NCBI GenBank assembly: GCA_900239685.1
Contig: OENT01000162.1
Span: 115,305-179,304, forward strand
Reading direction: 5' to 3'
DNA from: Rotaria macrura
Lineage: Eukaryota > Rotifera > Eurotatoria > Philodinida > Philodinidae
Length of the DNA: 64,000 bases
Each line of letters opens with the position of its first letter. The stretch's first letter is position 1. The notes below the pieces were generated by a model. That model did no database searches. It worked only from the letters and a program-made list of their open reading frames with translations, and was not told where the DNA came from. A program made the position numbers and the translations under genes. Of the stretch, positions 13,933-25,752 are shown one piece after another.

Positions 13933-15288
13933 TCAAAATTCATCCTTCGCAGCATTATATTTCGCTACTACAGGTGGCTCCTCGTGTAAATAGGTTCGAT
14001 AGACCTCTTCAACGTTAATACCCTCAAATTTATGAAAACTAATAGACTTTTGATGTGCAAGCCAATCTTTGGAATAAGCATCGGGTTGTGCTTGATGTAA
14101 TTCGGGTATGTGTGTTATTGGTATGTTGATACGTTTCAAGCATAAACCTATAAACATATCATCCGGTGTATCAGGCATCGCACATTCGCAGTTTGCAATG
14201 ATTTGCTGCACAGCTTGTCGATTAAAAATCATACCAGATCCACCAGTTGGATAATCATAGAATTCTCCATAGCCATACCGTTCACCGAGCACAGTAGGAA
14301 CGTCACTGGACAACATAAAACAACGAATAACACGGATGATGCGTTGTATTGATAAAAGTGTATCATCATCAGCAATAATTAAATATTTTAAATTTTCTTT
14401 ATTTTTATTAAAGTAATTGAAAATTGAAAATGTTTTATGACAATGACCTCGCTCTGTATTTTGTTTCAATATAATAAATCGTTCATTTTTATCATCAGTT
14501 GCTTCATCGATTTCATTTGTAAATAAATTATAATTAAGTTTATTATTTAACCATGTTTTTTTTAATAAATCAATACGACTTTTATGAAAATCAATAAAAG
14601 TTTTTATACCAATGTACACATCATCAATTTGAATATCTGTTCGTTGACATCTATAATCGTGTTGACCATCAAGCCATGTTAAACAATTCTGTTTATATTG
14701 AATACAGAATACGTCGGATCGATCCTTTAATTGAACACCAGTTATTTCATTTATTAATTGATTCATTTCATATTTGATATCAATGATAAAGTCAATTCTT
14801 TTCGTATAGGATTCTAAACGATCAACAAATAAGGATAGAAGATTTCTTGCTATTAAAACTCCGGATGACAAATCTGGATATGGATTATCGAACGAAAATG
14901 AATAATGATGAATTATACTTGGCTCAGAATCGTATAGGCCATGGCCAACATAAGAATCTTTGGAGTTTTCAGCAAATTTAAGCAGTTCAGGTATATTCAT
15001 ACGTGTTTGAGGTTCACATATAAAGAGCCACTTCAATTGAGGATATTGATAGACGATGGATGAAAATATTGGATATATTGCGTACCAATTATTAATTGAT
15101 GATATATATGAATGTGTATACAGAAGTGGTATATGTGCTGGGATAAAGGTTGTTGCATTATGTATTTGGCTTAGAGTATATATATGTGGTTGACTAATTA
15201 ATAGAATAACGAATTCATTCGTGAATGTATTAGTTAATGAATAAGAAATAGATATTGTAAACAAGAAAAGAATATATAAATATTTCAT
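13933..15288 (-). CDS. Beta-1,3-glucosyltransferase, Fringe/GT31 family (B3GLCT-like)
   Basis: The B3GLCT enzyme of the ER adds glucose to O-linked fucose on thrombospondin-type repeats. The uninterrupted frame gives 451 residues starting with a signal peptide (MKYLYILFLFTISISYS). The C-terminal half carries the Fringe-type signature: a metal-binding DDD in LIIADDDTL, then GERYGYG, a Gly-rich PTGGSGM loop and DTPDDMFIG. The chain ends in KDEF, a KDEL-like ER-retention signal matching the REEL-type tail of animal B3GLCT. Human B3GLCT is about 500 residues, so this is near full length. It has no introns although most neighbours do, which may mean a retrocopy or simple intron loss. Only 68 bases separate its start from the divergent sperm-tail gene. 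C1GALT or Fringe proper would be alternatives, but the ER tail and long N-terminal half favour B3GLCT. Confidence 0.87.
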   Translation of the reverse strand: MKYLYILFLFTISISYSLTNTFTNEFVILLISQPHIYTLSQIHNATTFIPAHIPLLYTHSYISSINNWYAIYPIFSSIVYQYPQLKWLFICEPQTRMNIPELLKFAENSKDSYVGHGLYDSEPSIIHHYSFSFDNPYPDLSSGVLIARNLLSLFVDRLESYTKRIDFIIDIKYEMNQLINEITGVQLKDRSDVFCIQYKQNCLTWLDGQHDYRCQRTDIQIDDVYIGIKTFIDFHKSRIDLLKKTWLNNKLNYNLFTNEIDEATDDKNERFIILKQNTERGHCHKTFSIFNYFNKNKENLKYLIIADDDTLLSIQRIIRVIRCFMLSSDVPTVLGERYGYGEFYDYPTGGSGMIFNRQAVQQIIANCECAMPDTPDDMFIGLCLKRINIPITHIPELHQAQPDAYSKDWLAHQKSISFHKFEGINVEEVYRTYLHEEPPVVAKYNAAKDEF

Positions 15289-15356
15289 GGTTGTTATCTA
15301 CAAGAGAAAACGAACAAGGCGCTCATTGATTCGTAATTAATTTTATCATCTAAACA
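15289..15356. promoter_or_regulatory. Putative shared divergent promoter
   Basis: Only 68 bases lie between the start codons of the glucosyltransferase (-) and the sperm-tail repeat protein (+). Any core promoters and 5' leaders must overlap here. I see no clear TATA box; this is inferred from spacing alone. Confidence 0.4.
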
Positions 15357-16743
15357 ATGTCAAAATCTATTTATAATCGACAATTAGACACAGATATATT
15401 TAAAAGCTTGCATTCAACAAATTTCACTCTTGCACCAAAACGCATCGTTAGAATATTAGGACCAACGACATACAATCCAAGCACAATCAATGAAATTTAT
15501 CAGCGAAAAACATGTAGTAAATATGGTCCTAACTATCAACAATCCAAAAGATTTCCATCAACTTATCACAAATCAAAACATCGATGTCAAACGCAAGTAT
15601 TTAAAAAAGAACAAGCAATTTTTGTGTTTTAATAAACTTTTAATTCTTATTCGATTTACTAGATATTAACATATGGATTAAGTAATATTCCTGATGAATT
15701 GTGGCGAAACAATGAATTCAAAAGACGTTACAATTCGATAAGACTTGATCGTCAAAGTTATGATCTATGTCGTAAACGAAAAGAACGTACGCTGCGTGCA
15801 CCACCTGTCACTTTATATGAAAAGTCAAGTTTTGTCGACGAACTTCTACGTAAACAAACAGGGAAGTACTATATGAGGTACTTTTTTCTGTCCAGCATAT
15901 TTATCATAGTGCCAGAGAAAAAAAACAATTTAAAGAGAACCGATCTATATAAATGAATCAACGGAAATCTGTCGTAAAAATTATTTATTAACATCAGATT
16001 ACAATGCAGATCGTTGGCAAACGTGTCAATAACAGTTGTAGTTTCGTTATCAAAACTTTAGTATACAGTATATCTACTTCATCTAAAAACTTCGTTTCTG
16101 TATTAATTTTTATCTGTCAACCATAGATTTCTTACAACTAAATCCCTGATCATTTGATAACTAACTTTAATTGCATAAATAGAAAATATCATAAGAGATA
16201 TGTAATCTTAAGTAGGATGTTTTTACAAGATAAGAGTTCTTCAGTAACTTCAATGAAGGTCAAATGTTTTTTGTTCTTCATTACGTTAGGAGGTTTACCC
16301 CATTGAGAATATATATAAATAAAAAATATTCTTTTGCAGGAATCTATGGACCATATGTTAAATTTGCACAAGATCATCATAGTAACATTCGTGGTTGGTC
16401 CAAAGAACCAACACGTCTTCAAATTAAAGGACCTCCATCGATTCTTGAATCTCTTTTTTCTAAATCGAACTCTTACAAAGGCAAATTTTTACCGATACCT
16501 TCTAATCTCAATAGAAATAGAAATCTTAAAACATTATCTCCTGGACCAACGACTTACTTTAAAAATTTATTTTCCCTAACGAAATCATCTCCATTAAATC
16601 AAGAAACAACTCCACTACTCGGCTTTCTATCGTCTACTGAACGGTTTCATACAACGAAATCATCAATCTCACATTTAGGTCCAGCTTCGTATAAAGCTGA
16701 AACTTGTGTTCGATTATGTACAACAACAAAAAAGAAAAAATGA
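15357..16743 (+). CDS. Sperm-tail PG-rich repeat (STPG/ODF3-like) protein
   Basis: Proteins of this family are structural parts of sperm tails and cilia. Exons 15357-15596, 15663-15849 and 16340-16743 join in frame to give 276 residues. Repeat-like motifs with the family's (P)GP-x-x-Y core occur at LGPTTYNP, YGPNYQQ, YGPYVKF, PGPTTYFKN and LGPASYKAE, spread over the whole length. The sequence is rich in Lys, Arg, Ser and Thr, as is usual for these microtubule-inner proteins. The second donor is uncertain: GTAAAC at 15850 is the only nearby site that gives the right phase for the acceptor before 16340, creating a 490-base intron. The 3' end runs towards the KCTD gene with about 130 bases between stops. 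Which member of the ODF3/STPG/CFAP group it is cannot be said. Confidence 0.75.
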
Positions 16744-16871
16744 AGAAGTCAATATAGAAATTTTTAATTTTACTTGCTTACTCATATTCTATATAAATTC
16801 GAAAAAAAAAGAAAGAAAAAATGAGATGATTGTCAAGAGAAACAATCGAAAAAAAAGAATAAGAAGCCAAT

Positions 16872-17741
16872 CTATTGTACATTTGTTTTGCTTGCATTCG
16901 AGTATGTTTCGTCAAACATTGTCGGCATGAACCAATTTTCGACTAGAATGTGTGAATCATCATGTGCGAGTTTTGAATTTAACAATTTTCCATTATATTT
17001 ATTTGATAGCAAGTATGCCAATTCATCTCGTGATATCATATCACGTTCCGTAGGTATATAGAAATAATCATCACAATAACTAACAATTAAATTCATTTTT
17101 CTAGCTTGTTTAGTAAGTACGAAACGTTGTAATTGATCGAATGGTTGACATAATATAAATTTTTCATTGAATTGAAAAGACAATTGACAGAGAATATTTT
17201 TCGGATCATTAAATGACGAAATAATTTTTAAAAATTGATCTCCAATTGTTTGAATGTTGAAAAATGTAATTAATTTTAATGGACCAATTAATTTTAATAT
17301 TGTCTTATTCTCATTTAAACTTGAAACTATAGTAAATTGAAAACCTTGATGATACGTTTGAGTTTTTTCATTTTTTTTATTTAAATGATTTTCAATTTCA
17401 TTTATCAGTCGATCAATTTGATAAAATTTTGCTTCCAAGAGAAGTTGTTTTAGTTCATTAAAATTTTCAGGTAAAATAAGTTTGTTCTCACGAAAATAAT
17501 TTAATATATAACAAAAATATTTTCCGTCACGATCAATAAAGTATTGTCCATCATTGTTCAATTGAATATTGGTTTGATCTTTGATAATTAATGATAAATG
17601 CGATTGTGAATCAACATTATCGTTAACAGTTGAACGTTTAGTTGAATAAATGTGACCACCAATATTAAATGTAACAACATCATTGTTATCATTTGAAAGA
17701 TCTTTATTCGATAAAATAGATAAATATTGAGATGCTGTCAT
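16872..17741 (-). CDS. BTB/T1-domain protein, KCTD6/21-like
   Basis: KCTD proteins use a tetramerisation-type BTB domain to bind cullin-3 and act as substrate adaptors for ubiquitin ligation. The 289-residue frame has no introns. The ATG at 17741 (MTASQYL) is the first in frame. The BTB/T1 domain covers roughly residues 20-110: VVTFNIGGHIYSTKRST, then YFIDRDGKYFCYILNYFR, then LLLEAKFYQIDRLI. These match the conserved NVGG, FIDRDG and EA-x-FYQ blocks. The C-terminal half ends with LVENWF, recalling the VEHNWTF region of KCTD6/KCTD21, where the C-terminal domain sits. It converges on the sperm-tail gene. A different KCTD subgroup is possible; a potassium channel is excluded because no membrane segments follow. 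Confidence 0.85.
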   Translation of the reverse strand: MTASQYLSILSNKDLSNDNNDVVTFNIGGHIYSTKRSTVNDNVDSQSHLSLIIKDQTNIQLNNDGQYFIDRDGKYFCYILNYFRENKLILPENFNELKQLLLEAKFYQIDRLINEIENHLNKKNEKTQTYHQGFQFTIVSSLNENKTILKLIGPLKLITFFNIQTIGDQFLKIISSFNDPKNILCQLSFQFNEKFILCQPFDQLQRFVLTKQARKMNLIVSYCDDYFYIPTERDMISRDELAYLLSNKYNGKLLNSKLAHDDSHILVENWFMPTMFDETYSNASKTNVQ

Positions 17742-19390
17742 CCTACAAATATTAGCATACAAGAGTGAAGAAGAATAACAACTAGTGTTCTGTTATTTCT
17801 CTTTTTCCTTTTTTTCCGCTGACGTTGCGAAAAAGCCCGCTGGTAGTAATTAGAAAAGGTCTTTGTCTTTCTTTTTTTTTCTGCTCTCCTGAAAATCCGT
17901 CAATTCTTATTGATCAATAATTATCAGAATAGTAGAGCAAAAAAAAAAGAAAACAAATATCAACCGAATTTCTTCTTCTTTTTCAATGATAATAGAACAA
18001 AAACTGTTGCATCATATAAAATAGAATAATCTGGAACATGTCGTTGGTTCTTTCTCTCTCTACTTCCTTATTGATGGTAATGATAAAATGATAAAATATA
18101 GTTTAGCAACATTCGATTCACATAAGACAATGTATAACTTGCATAATCTTTCAACCGACAACGACTTGATCAAATTACGAGAAAGACGAGTGAATCGTAA
18201 ATGATGTTCAACTGTATAAATACATTGATTGACTTTTATTAGTAGATCCTCTTTCTCTCAACATATGCTCTCTTGACATGAAGCCTGACAATCTTGAAAA
18301 TACGACAAGAAGAAAAAAAAGAGAAAAGAAATGTATATCATACTTGTAGAACTATTCATTCGGACCTCGACAAATCGTAATGAGTTAGTTCAATGAAAAG
18401 TTTTAGTGCGAAAGAAAGAAAGTATAACCTTGAAATGATTGTAACTCTCTTGATTCCCGTCGCTATTTATACAATAATATATCAACAAGGTCGTGTCATA
18501 CATGCTCATCTTCATATAGAACAAGGAAGAGGAAAAGACAAGAGTTTGCTTGATACTCTTGAGAATATGAGACGCGACAAATGGAATTAACAGATGGTGA
18601 AACAGGAGATAGATAATCAATGAAAAACTACTGAGTGTCGTCTAACAAGGACACCACCAATTATAACAGAAGAGATGTCCTTAATGGAAATGATGTCGTA
18701 ATCGTAGACAATATGTTATTTGTTTCACTATTCTAAACTTCGGATATCTTGTCATAGTAAATATCAGAATCATATTTCTCAAATATGACTTATATGTTAG
18801 TTTTATATTCATCTTACTTGTATCTTTTCGCGATGTTATAAATTTCATAAAATCAATGATTGACATTTCATTTTATATACTAATAATTTTGATCTGATTT
18901 GTATTGAGTATCTCGCGTTTTTTTGTCATTCATGTCGCCAGTAATTACATCTTTCGTTACACATATCTAATAGAGGTCAAGGTATCGTAATCTTCGTCAG
19001 TCTATACATCCTTGTACATCATCATCATCATCATCAACATCAAGGTACATATAAGACACATTATCAGCATGCGAAACTGTACAACTTTTTTTTGTGACAA
19101 TCATCAGTAAAAGAAGAAGCAAGGACAAATAAATGTATGTATTTTAATTGGCAGAAAAAAAAAACTTTATTTATCTCTATATAAAAACAACAATAAGAAA
19201 CAGGTTTAATGAGTTTTTCTTTCTTCTTCAACCCACATAAATCAATATATATATATATACATATATATGTATATATACTTATTCGTGCTAATATATCATG
19301 GAATAATTATACACATATTTATATAATAGGACTCACTAGAGAAAAATTAACCATTTTTAATGATTTGTATCTTTTTTTAATATTCTTTAT
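17742..19390. other. Intergenic, 1.6 kb, no gene seen
   Basis: Upstream of the KCTD gene and downstream of the phosphohistidine phosphatase gene. It has pyrimidine-rich patches at about 17800-17890 and 18050-18070, an ATC-repeat patch at about 19018-19040 and a TA-rich run at 19244-19278. No supported coding sequence. Confidence 0.5.
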
Positions 19391-20043
19391 CTAAAAGGAA
19401 ATATATTTTATCAAATCACATTTTAAATAATCTATACCTATAATCTGAATAGTCCATTGAGGATATTTCTTTTTGAGTATATCTACTGTTCTTGTGTGAT
19501 CAGCTTCACCGAACTCCTAATCGAAGTATACGGTATGAAAATAATATCAAATAAGAAATGTACTAACTGGTGAATAACCATAAACTGATATCGATCTTGT
19601 TCCGGGATCAACTTGTATTCGACCACCACCTTTGCAATCCAAGGTTAAGCTTTTTTCATCAATATTACTTTCAATCTTTTGTAGTACATCAGCTAAATAA
19701 ATCAGTTTATACATACATATAAGTATCGGTTACAAAATCAATCTTCTATTATTATTTTATTAGTATTCTTACCATGATGAGCACAAGAAGCATCACCACG
19801 AACAACAAGTTTCGATTGACCATATGTTGTGCCATGATCGCGAACTTCAATTAATAAATATTTACAGCAGCCAGCTTCAGCAATATCCACATCGGGAACA
19901 TGACAAATATTTTCAATTTTACCCATTGATGTATTTATCCAAAATGGATGAAGAATATATTTTTCTTGTAAACGTTTTGCATATTGCAAAAGTTCAATAC
20001 TACTTCGACGTAGACTTAAACGTCGTGAGGGAGAGGCTGACAT
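19391..20043 (-). CDS. PHPT1: 14-kDa phosphohistidine phosphatase (Janus/PHPT1 family)
   Basis: PHPT1 removes phosphate from phosphohistidine in proteins in the cytosol. Exons 20043-19773, 19692-19568 and 19516-19391 join in frame to 173 residues. Family landmarks appear in order: PDVDIAEAG at the domain start, KYLLIEV, IVRG-like VVRGDA, then AHHADVLQ, where the second His aligns with the catalytic His of human PHPT1 (YHADIYDK). GGGRI and VYGYS follow, and the usual KKYPQW motif lies near the end. It is longer than the 125-residue human protein because of an N-terminal extension of about 45 residues rich in Ser, Arg and Leu, and a short C-terminal tail. The tail could be read-through: a GTATAG donor-like site lies just after IIG, so a further exon is possible. 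The intron at 19517-19567 is 51 nt. Confidence 0.88.
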
Positions 20044-21313
20044 AGTACCGAAGAAGTGTGTGTGTAAAAATTAAATATCTTCTGAGAGAACAACACTATT
20101 TATATCTTTCTGCTTCATATTTAATTTTTTTATAGAATCCGATTTAACTCAATAGGAAAACAAGAAACGAAGACTCCATTATCTAATCGAAGCACCCAAT
20201 AAAACCATGGGATAGTTCGCATGCTTAATTTTCGCTCCCCAGACGAATCTCACTTGAATAAAAAAAAAAAGTACTGCGCATTTCGAAACAAGAAAAAATA
20301 ATGCGTACATTTACAAAAAAAACACATGACAAGTCTGATTCAGTATGCATCAATACATATTAATATATATATATATATATGAATACGTACAGGAGACACT
20401 CGAGTATAAACAACATATTGAGATGTATATACGTGTGCACATTACAATAATTGCAATGATAGGTAATTTTATCACATATTTTTGCCTTTCTGCGGCCGTG
20501 AGTATTTTATTTTGTTAGATAGCAATAGTTTACTTCGGTAGTATGAATCAGATAGTGATTGGAACTATTTCAAATAACATATATTTGAGTGAAGAGCTTT
20601 TTTTCAGAGTGATCTTATCTAATGAAAAAAATGGTGCTCTATGATTGACGACAATTATTGAATCAAAACTTGTGCATGTGAATTATGTTTGCTTTTATTT
20701 TTGAATGAATCAAAACATGATGACTTTACGAGGTGTTTGAAAATGCTCTATTATATAAAAATTCAATAATGAAAAAAGAAATAATAAAATGCACAACTTA
20801 CGATCTCGTTACAATCTTAGTTTACAACACAATACATCGCTCACTTTATAGAAAAAAATTCGAATGTATTCATAGTTAAATTATCTAGAAGAATGCGATA
20901 ACATAAACGTCCTCAATACAATAACTGAGTCATATGATGACTTATCAGAATGTATCGAGGGTACAATTCTATAAATAGTATAGTCTTTGCTGAGAATATC
21001 TTCTGTAACAATCAAATCGATGGTCTTTGCATTTATAGACACATGAGAAACGATCTCATGTCATTGATACAATCGTTAATATTTCGTAACATGTGAAAGT
21101 CATTTTTCATCTGTTATCAACGAAAATACTGAAGAACAAGATTTTATGAAATCTAAAAAGAATCGACAAAATTCATTCTGTCCTTTTAATTATCATTCTG
21201 ACTGTCATGTATTTTTTCTTGTATCTAATTCAGACAAAACAATACTACATCAAAACAATAAATGAAATAATATAAAATACATTTATGTATACGCATATAT
21301 GTATGTGTGGATA
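20044..21313. other. Intergenic, 1.3 kb, no gene seen
   Basis: AT-rich spacer between eIF6 (upstream in transcription) and the phosphohistidine phosphatase. It contains a TA run at 20362-20380. No supported gene. Confidence 0.5.
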
Positions 21314-22119
21314 TTAAACTATTGCGTCAAGTAGTGAATCTTTAATTGTTTTACTGGTTGTTGCTCCCGATGAATTATGTTGTCCTAATTTAAAAACACT
21401 TTCAATAACACTTATCTCATGTGCTGTTGTGTCTAATCCACAAAAACCCATCCAATCATTAACAATAAGTCCAGCAGCAATAACATCACTGCCGCGATTA
21501 ACTGTACCTGCAACAAGCGGTACCTGTAATAGCGACGATAGTTCTTCTTGTTCTGGCACGGACGTTTTAGGATGTACAATACCACCTTGATTCGAAAATA
21601 CTGAATAACTACCAACAAGAACACGATCAGCAACTGTCTGTCGAAAGCATTCGACATTGAGTGTATCCATTAAGATTTGTTCAGTTTCTTTATCTAAATC
21701 TGGATGTATAAGAGCAACATAGTCATTACATGCAATAACATTTCCCAATGCTGATAAACGTTCTTCACAACGTCTTAAACGAACATTATCTGGTAAAGAA
21801 TTACGAATATGTTGTAATTCTCTGTCAGTTGTCGATGATGGTACTAGAAGTCCATGACGATTTCCAACTGTTAAACGCCCAACAATACGACAATCGCCTG
21901 AAAAACGAATTTTTCTTTTTTTTCAATGTTTTTTAAATTTGAAAAACAAATAATCATACCAATCGACGAATGAATAACAGGTATTTGATCGCCAAGCTCA
22001 CTTTCAAATGTTGAATAAAATGTTTCTGATCCACCAATGCCGACCAAACAATAAGTATTTGTTAGCCGTGCAAAAACGCCTATATCATTACTACTTTCAA
22101 ATTGTGTACGTACCGCCAT
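21314..22119 (-). CDS. EIF6: Eukaryotic translation initiation factor 6
   Basis: eIF6 binds the 60S ribosomal subunit, is needed for its nucleolar maturation and blocks premature joining to 40S. Exons 22119-21960 and 21897-21314 give 247 residues, against 245 in human. The protein begins MAVRTQFE and contains the highly conserved blocks [79 protein letters not shown] and [12 protein letters not shown]. The single 62-base intron splits the codon between IG and DCRIVG. The match is close enough that function is not in doubt. The C-terminal 15-20 residues are Ser/Thr-rich, as in other animals, where the tail is a phosphorylation target. Confidence 0.97.
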
Positions 22120-23234
22120 GATAATAATGTTAATAATTACAATCAATCTCTAATCTAGAGAAAATGAGAATCAATTCAATGTGAAAACTGCATTTTATAC
22201 GTACCATCATGTATTGCGTAAGTGTGACTCAAGTATTGCGATAAATAATTGTAGAAAAGAAAAAACAGGAATGTTTTTTCTTTTGTACTTGCATGATTCT
22301 TGTCTTGATCGTTGACAATAAACTCGATTAAAACAACATGCGCATATGAAAAAAAGATATTTGCCATTGAAATAAGAGTTTAGAACAGAATCAAAACTGC
22401 AGGCGAATCATCGATATTCAAACACTGCCTTTTATTGCTTGTTAGAATGTTTCTTGATTTTCTTCACTATCCTTCAATAAAGCGATGATCAATATTTAAT
22501 GTATGTTCACGTAAGTGTTGTCTATTCATATTATCTAGAGTAATTTATTTTTCTTTTAATATCTCAGATTATTCTACGAGTGGCTATGTTTTAACAAAAA
22601 GTAGGTTTTTACACATTCATTCTCTCAATATTGATCTTATTTGGTCGCGCATCAAATTCTAGAGATAATATCCTTCACATTCTTTGACTAGTTCAAGAGA
22701 GTGAAGACGAAGAGTAATGCTCAGTTTGAAGATGTATCAATCTAAAATTATTGTAATTTTTATTTATAATTCTATTCGAAATCATCTCTTTCGATTATTG
22801 AACAATTACATTGTAAATAACACGAACAATCTTTTCTATGGCCTAGATTTCATTATAAGCGGATATATAGATTCATTATTGTCATCACTTCGAATATCTT
22901 CTGCCATATTACTCTTTAGTTTTTCTATTGGGATCAGAAATAAACTGATCAGAATTTGTTATCGATATCAATACTTCGAAACAAATAATCAATTTATTAA
23001 TTAATTAATAATTAATTTCTTCTGTTAAAACAAATAAATTTTTTCTTCTATCGATCTCGAATTTTGTGAAAAGATTTTCTTTATTTGAAAAAAACAAAAT
23101 AAACAAATCAAAATCTATCATGACATCTATCTTTTATTTAATTAGTCATAAGTCATCATCAAATAAGAAAAAAACGAACGTCGTTTCCCATGACCATTTA
23201 ATCGTTAAGAAAATACTTAGGGACGAAAAAAATA
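22120..23234. other. Intergenic, 1.1 kb, no gene seen
   Basis: Divergent upstream region shared by eIF6 (-) and the first ENPP gene (+). Very AT-rich towards 23000. No motif I can defend. Confidence 0.5.
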
Positions 23235-25388
23235 ATGAACATGTGTTGGCTTTCGATTGTTTTATTTTTTTGTAAATCATCGTTCATCCTCAGTCAATCT
23301 GTACCTTTATTACTTCTTGTTTCATTCGATGGTTTTCGTTTTGATTATCCACAATTATATGGACCGTTAAGAAATTTTTCTCGACTGGAAGAGCAGGGTG
23401 TACATGCTCGCAGCATGATACCAACCTTTTCAACGACAAGAGTTCCTAATCATTATACGTATGTTTATTTATTTAGTTTAATTTTTTTTATAAAAAAATC
23501 CTTTTTTTTCTTTGTTTCATTTTTATTAGGTTAATAACAGGACTTTATGATGAAGTTCATGGTTTAGTTTCTGATGAAGTATATGATCCGAACACGAAAA
23601 GTATTTTTCAATCATGGGAAAATTCAACAGATCAATGGTGGCCGATGAAATCGATCTGGACAATCAATGAGCTCGGACGTGATGCTCGATCTGGTGTTAT
23701 CGGATGGCCACAAAATTCGATTTCGGTATCAAGATATGAACCGTTTCGTAAAGAGCGCTCATTCAAAGACATAGTTGATCAGATTTTAAGATGGTTTAAT
23801 GATCCACGTGAACCCATCAATTTTGGAGCTATTTATTTTCCTGAACCAGATTTAACTGGTAGAATTTATTGTTGAACAATCTCTTTTGAAAGACAAACTT
23901 TTACTTCTTCTCGTAGGTCATCAAACTGGACCTTATTCAGATAAAATGAAAGAAATAATGCGCACATGTGATGAACATTTAGGTTATCTTTTAAGTGAAA
24001 TTGACAAGAATATAAATCTCAAGAATAATCTTCATCTCATCATTACATCTGATCATGGAATGGAACAGATTAATGCTACCGATAAACCAATATATCTCGA
24101 AAATTTTGTTGATATGAAAAAATTAAAAGCATTTGGAACTGAAACTGTGTTAAATATTTTCCTCAATTCATGTAAGTGATTGTGAACTAACAATATCTTT
24201 TAGATTTCGTCTATTGCAATTCTATTTCATTATTCTATAAATGAATATATTGTTGGTTTGAATTTTAGTGAATGATATTGATGATGTTTTTAAAAATTTA
24301 AGTCGTATTCCACATACACAAATATATAAGAAACAAGATATGCCAGATCGTTATCACTATAAAAATAATTCACGTATTGGTGATTTAATCATAATTCTCG
24401 ATGCTGGTTATGAACTTCATCGGCGTTCTTTCCGTATGCTTACTCATTTGTTTTGTGCGTTCTTTGCTTTCTATCTTAAAATAGATATGAAGATGGTGGT
24501 ATCAGAGCTGATTTGAATACAACACATGGAAATCATGGATATGATAATAACATTAATTCAATGAAAACAATATTTTATGCTAGTGGACCTCAACTAAAAC
24601 AAAATTTTACATTATCTAATACAGCAACATTGTATAATGTAGACGTATTTGCATTGATGTGTCTAATACTTAATGTAAAAAAATGTCCGCCATCAAATGG
24701 TTCGCTAGCTAATATTCAACCTTTTCTAATTGATCCAACTCGTGTTGTTGGTATCATTGAAAAAGAAACAGGAAAACTACAAGATGGATCCATTAGTTTA
24801 GTTATTTATTTACTTGGTATGTAGAAATTGCAGTACTATTTAAAGAATATATTCCTTATTTTAATCTGATATTTTCTTTCGAAGAATTGTTATTCAATGA
24901 AGTCAGAATGAATGAATATTTTTGAGAATATGAACTAAAACTCATCGGGTTTGAGTGCGTACATGTTTGAACTCATTCAAATCGTTTTCTAATACTTTCT
25001 ACAAGATTTTCTTATCAGTATTGAATAAAAATAGAATTCATTCTTATCTACCATTTTCAGAGTGGGTTCATGAAAATGTTTTTGCATGAATCAAATCTTC
25101 GATAGAACATTATCTATACGCTGAATAAAATATGGAATATATTCTAGTGTTTTGTTTTTCTTTCAAATAGAATACATAATCATATTCTTCAACTTTTTAG
25201 TACTAGTCAGTTTTGTTTTAATTCTAATAATGGCTGTTGTATGGTCAGGTGTTTCATTTCGCAATGCATCGGCCATAGCAAGAGCCACGCATCTGGATTC
25301 ATTGACAATAGCAGAACAAAATCAATACAAGTTTACTCAAATCAATGACTTGAAATTGAATCGAACAATCGGTGATGATAATCTATAA
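23235..25388 (+). CDS. Ectonucleotide pyrophosphatase/phosphodiesterase, ENPP4/5-like (copy 1)
   Basis: ENPP enzymes are zinc-dependent ectoenzymes that cleave phosphodiester or pyrophosphate bonds outside the cell. Exons 23235-23458, 23530-23858, 23917-24171, 24269-24433, 24493-24816 and 25171-25388 give 504 residues. After a signal peptide come VSFDGFRFDYP (first metal Asp), TFSTTRVPNHYT with the nucleophile Thr, GLYDEVHG, PEPDLTGHQTGP (Asp and His ligands), TSDHGM and GNHGYDN with the last His. All expected metal ligands are present, so it should be catalytic. A C-terminal transmembrane segment (VLVSFVLILIMAVVW) and a short tail make it type I, as in ENPP4 and ENPP5; there are no somatomedin-B or nuclease-like domains. 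The acceptor before 24493 (ATGAAG) is chosen by phase and is the weakest junction. A second copy follows 364 bases downstream. Confidence 0.92.
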
Positions 25389-25752
25389 ATTTAGAATTAA
25401 TACCTCTTTCTCATTTTCTTCTCTGTGATTATCATAAGTTTTTGTTTTTGTTTTGTATTCTTCAAAAGAGATCTGTATATTTTCGTGTACTATTATTTTT
25501 CTTCTCTTGTCTTGTGTATTCCAAGCAAATTCTCATATACTACTTCACATATTACTCATAAATTTACTCAAAACAAAAAATAAAACATAACGGACAATCA
25601 TTAATATATACAGACAGACTTGAATTATTCAACCATTATTCTATGAAATTCTTCAAATCTTCCGCTTGTTTCGTATCATTCTTACGATCTGATCGATAAA
25701 AAACTTGTCTTTGTTTTTTTTTAGATGAACAGGCTGAAATTTTGATGTCAAC

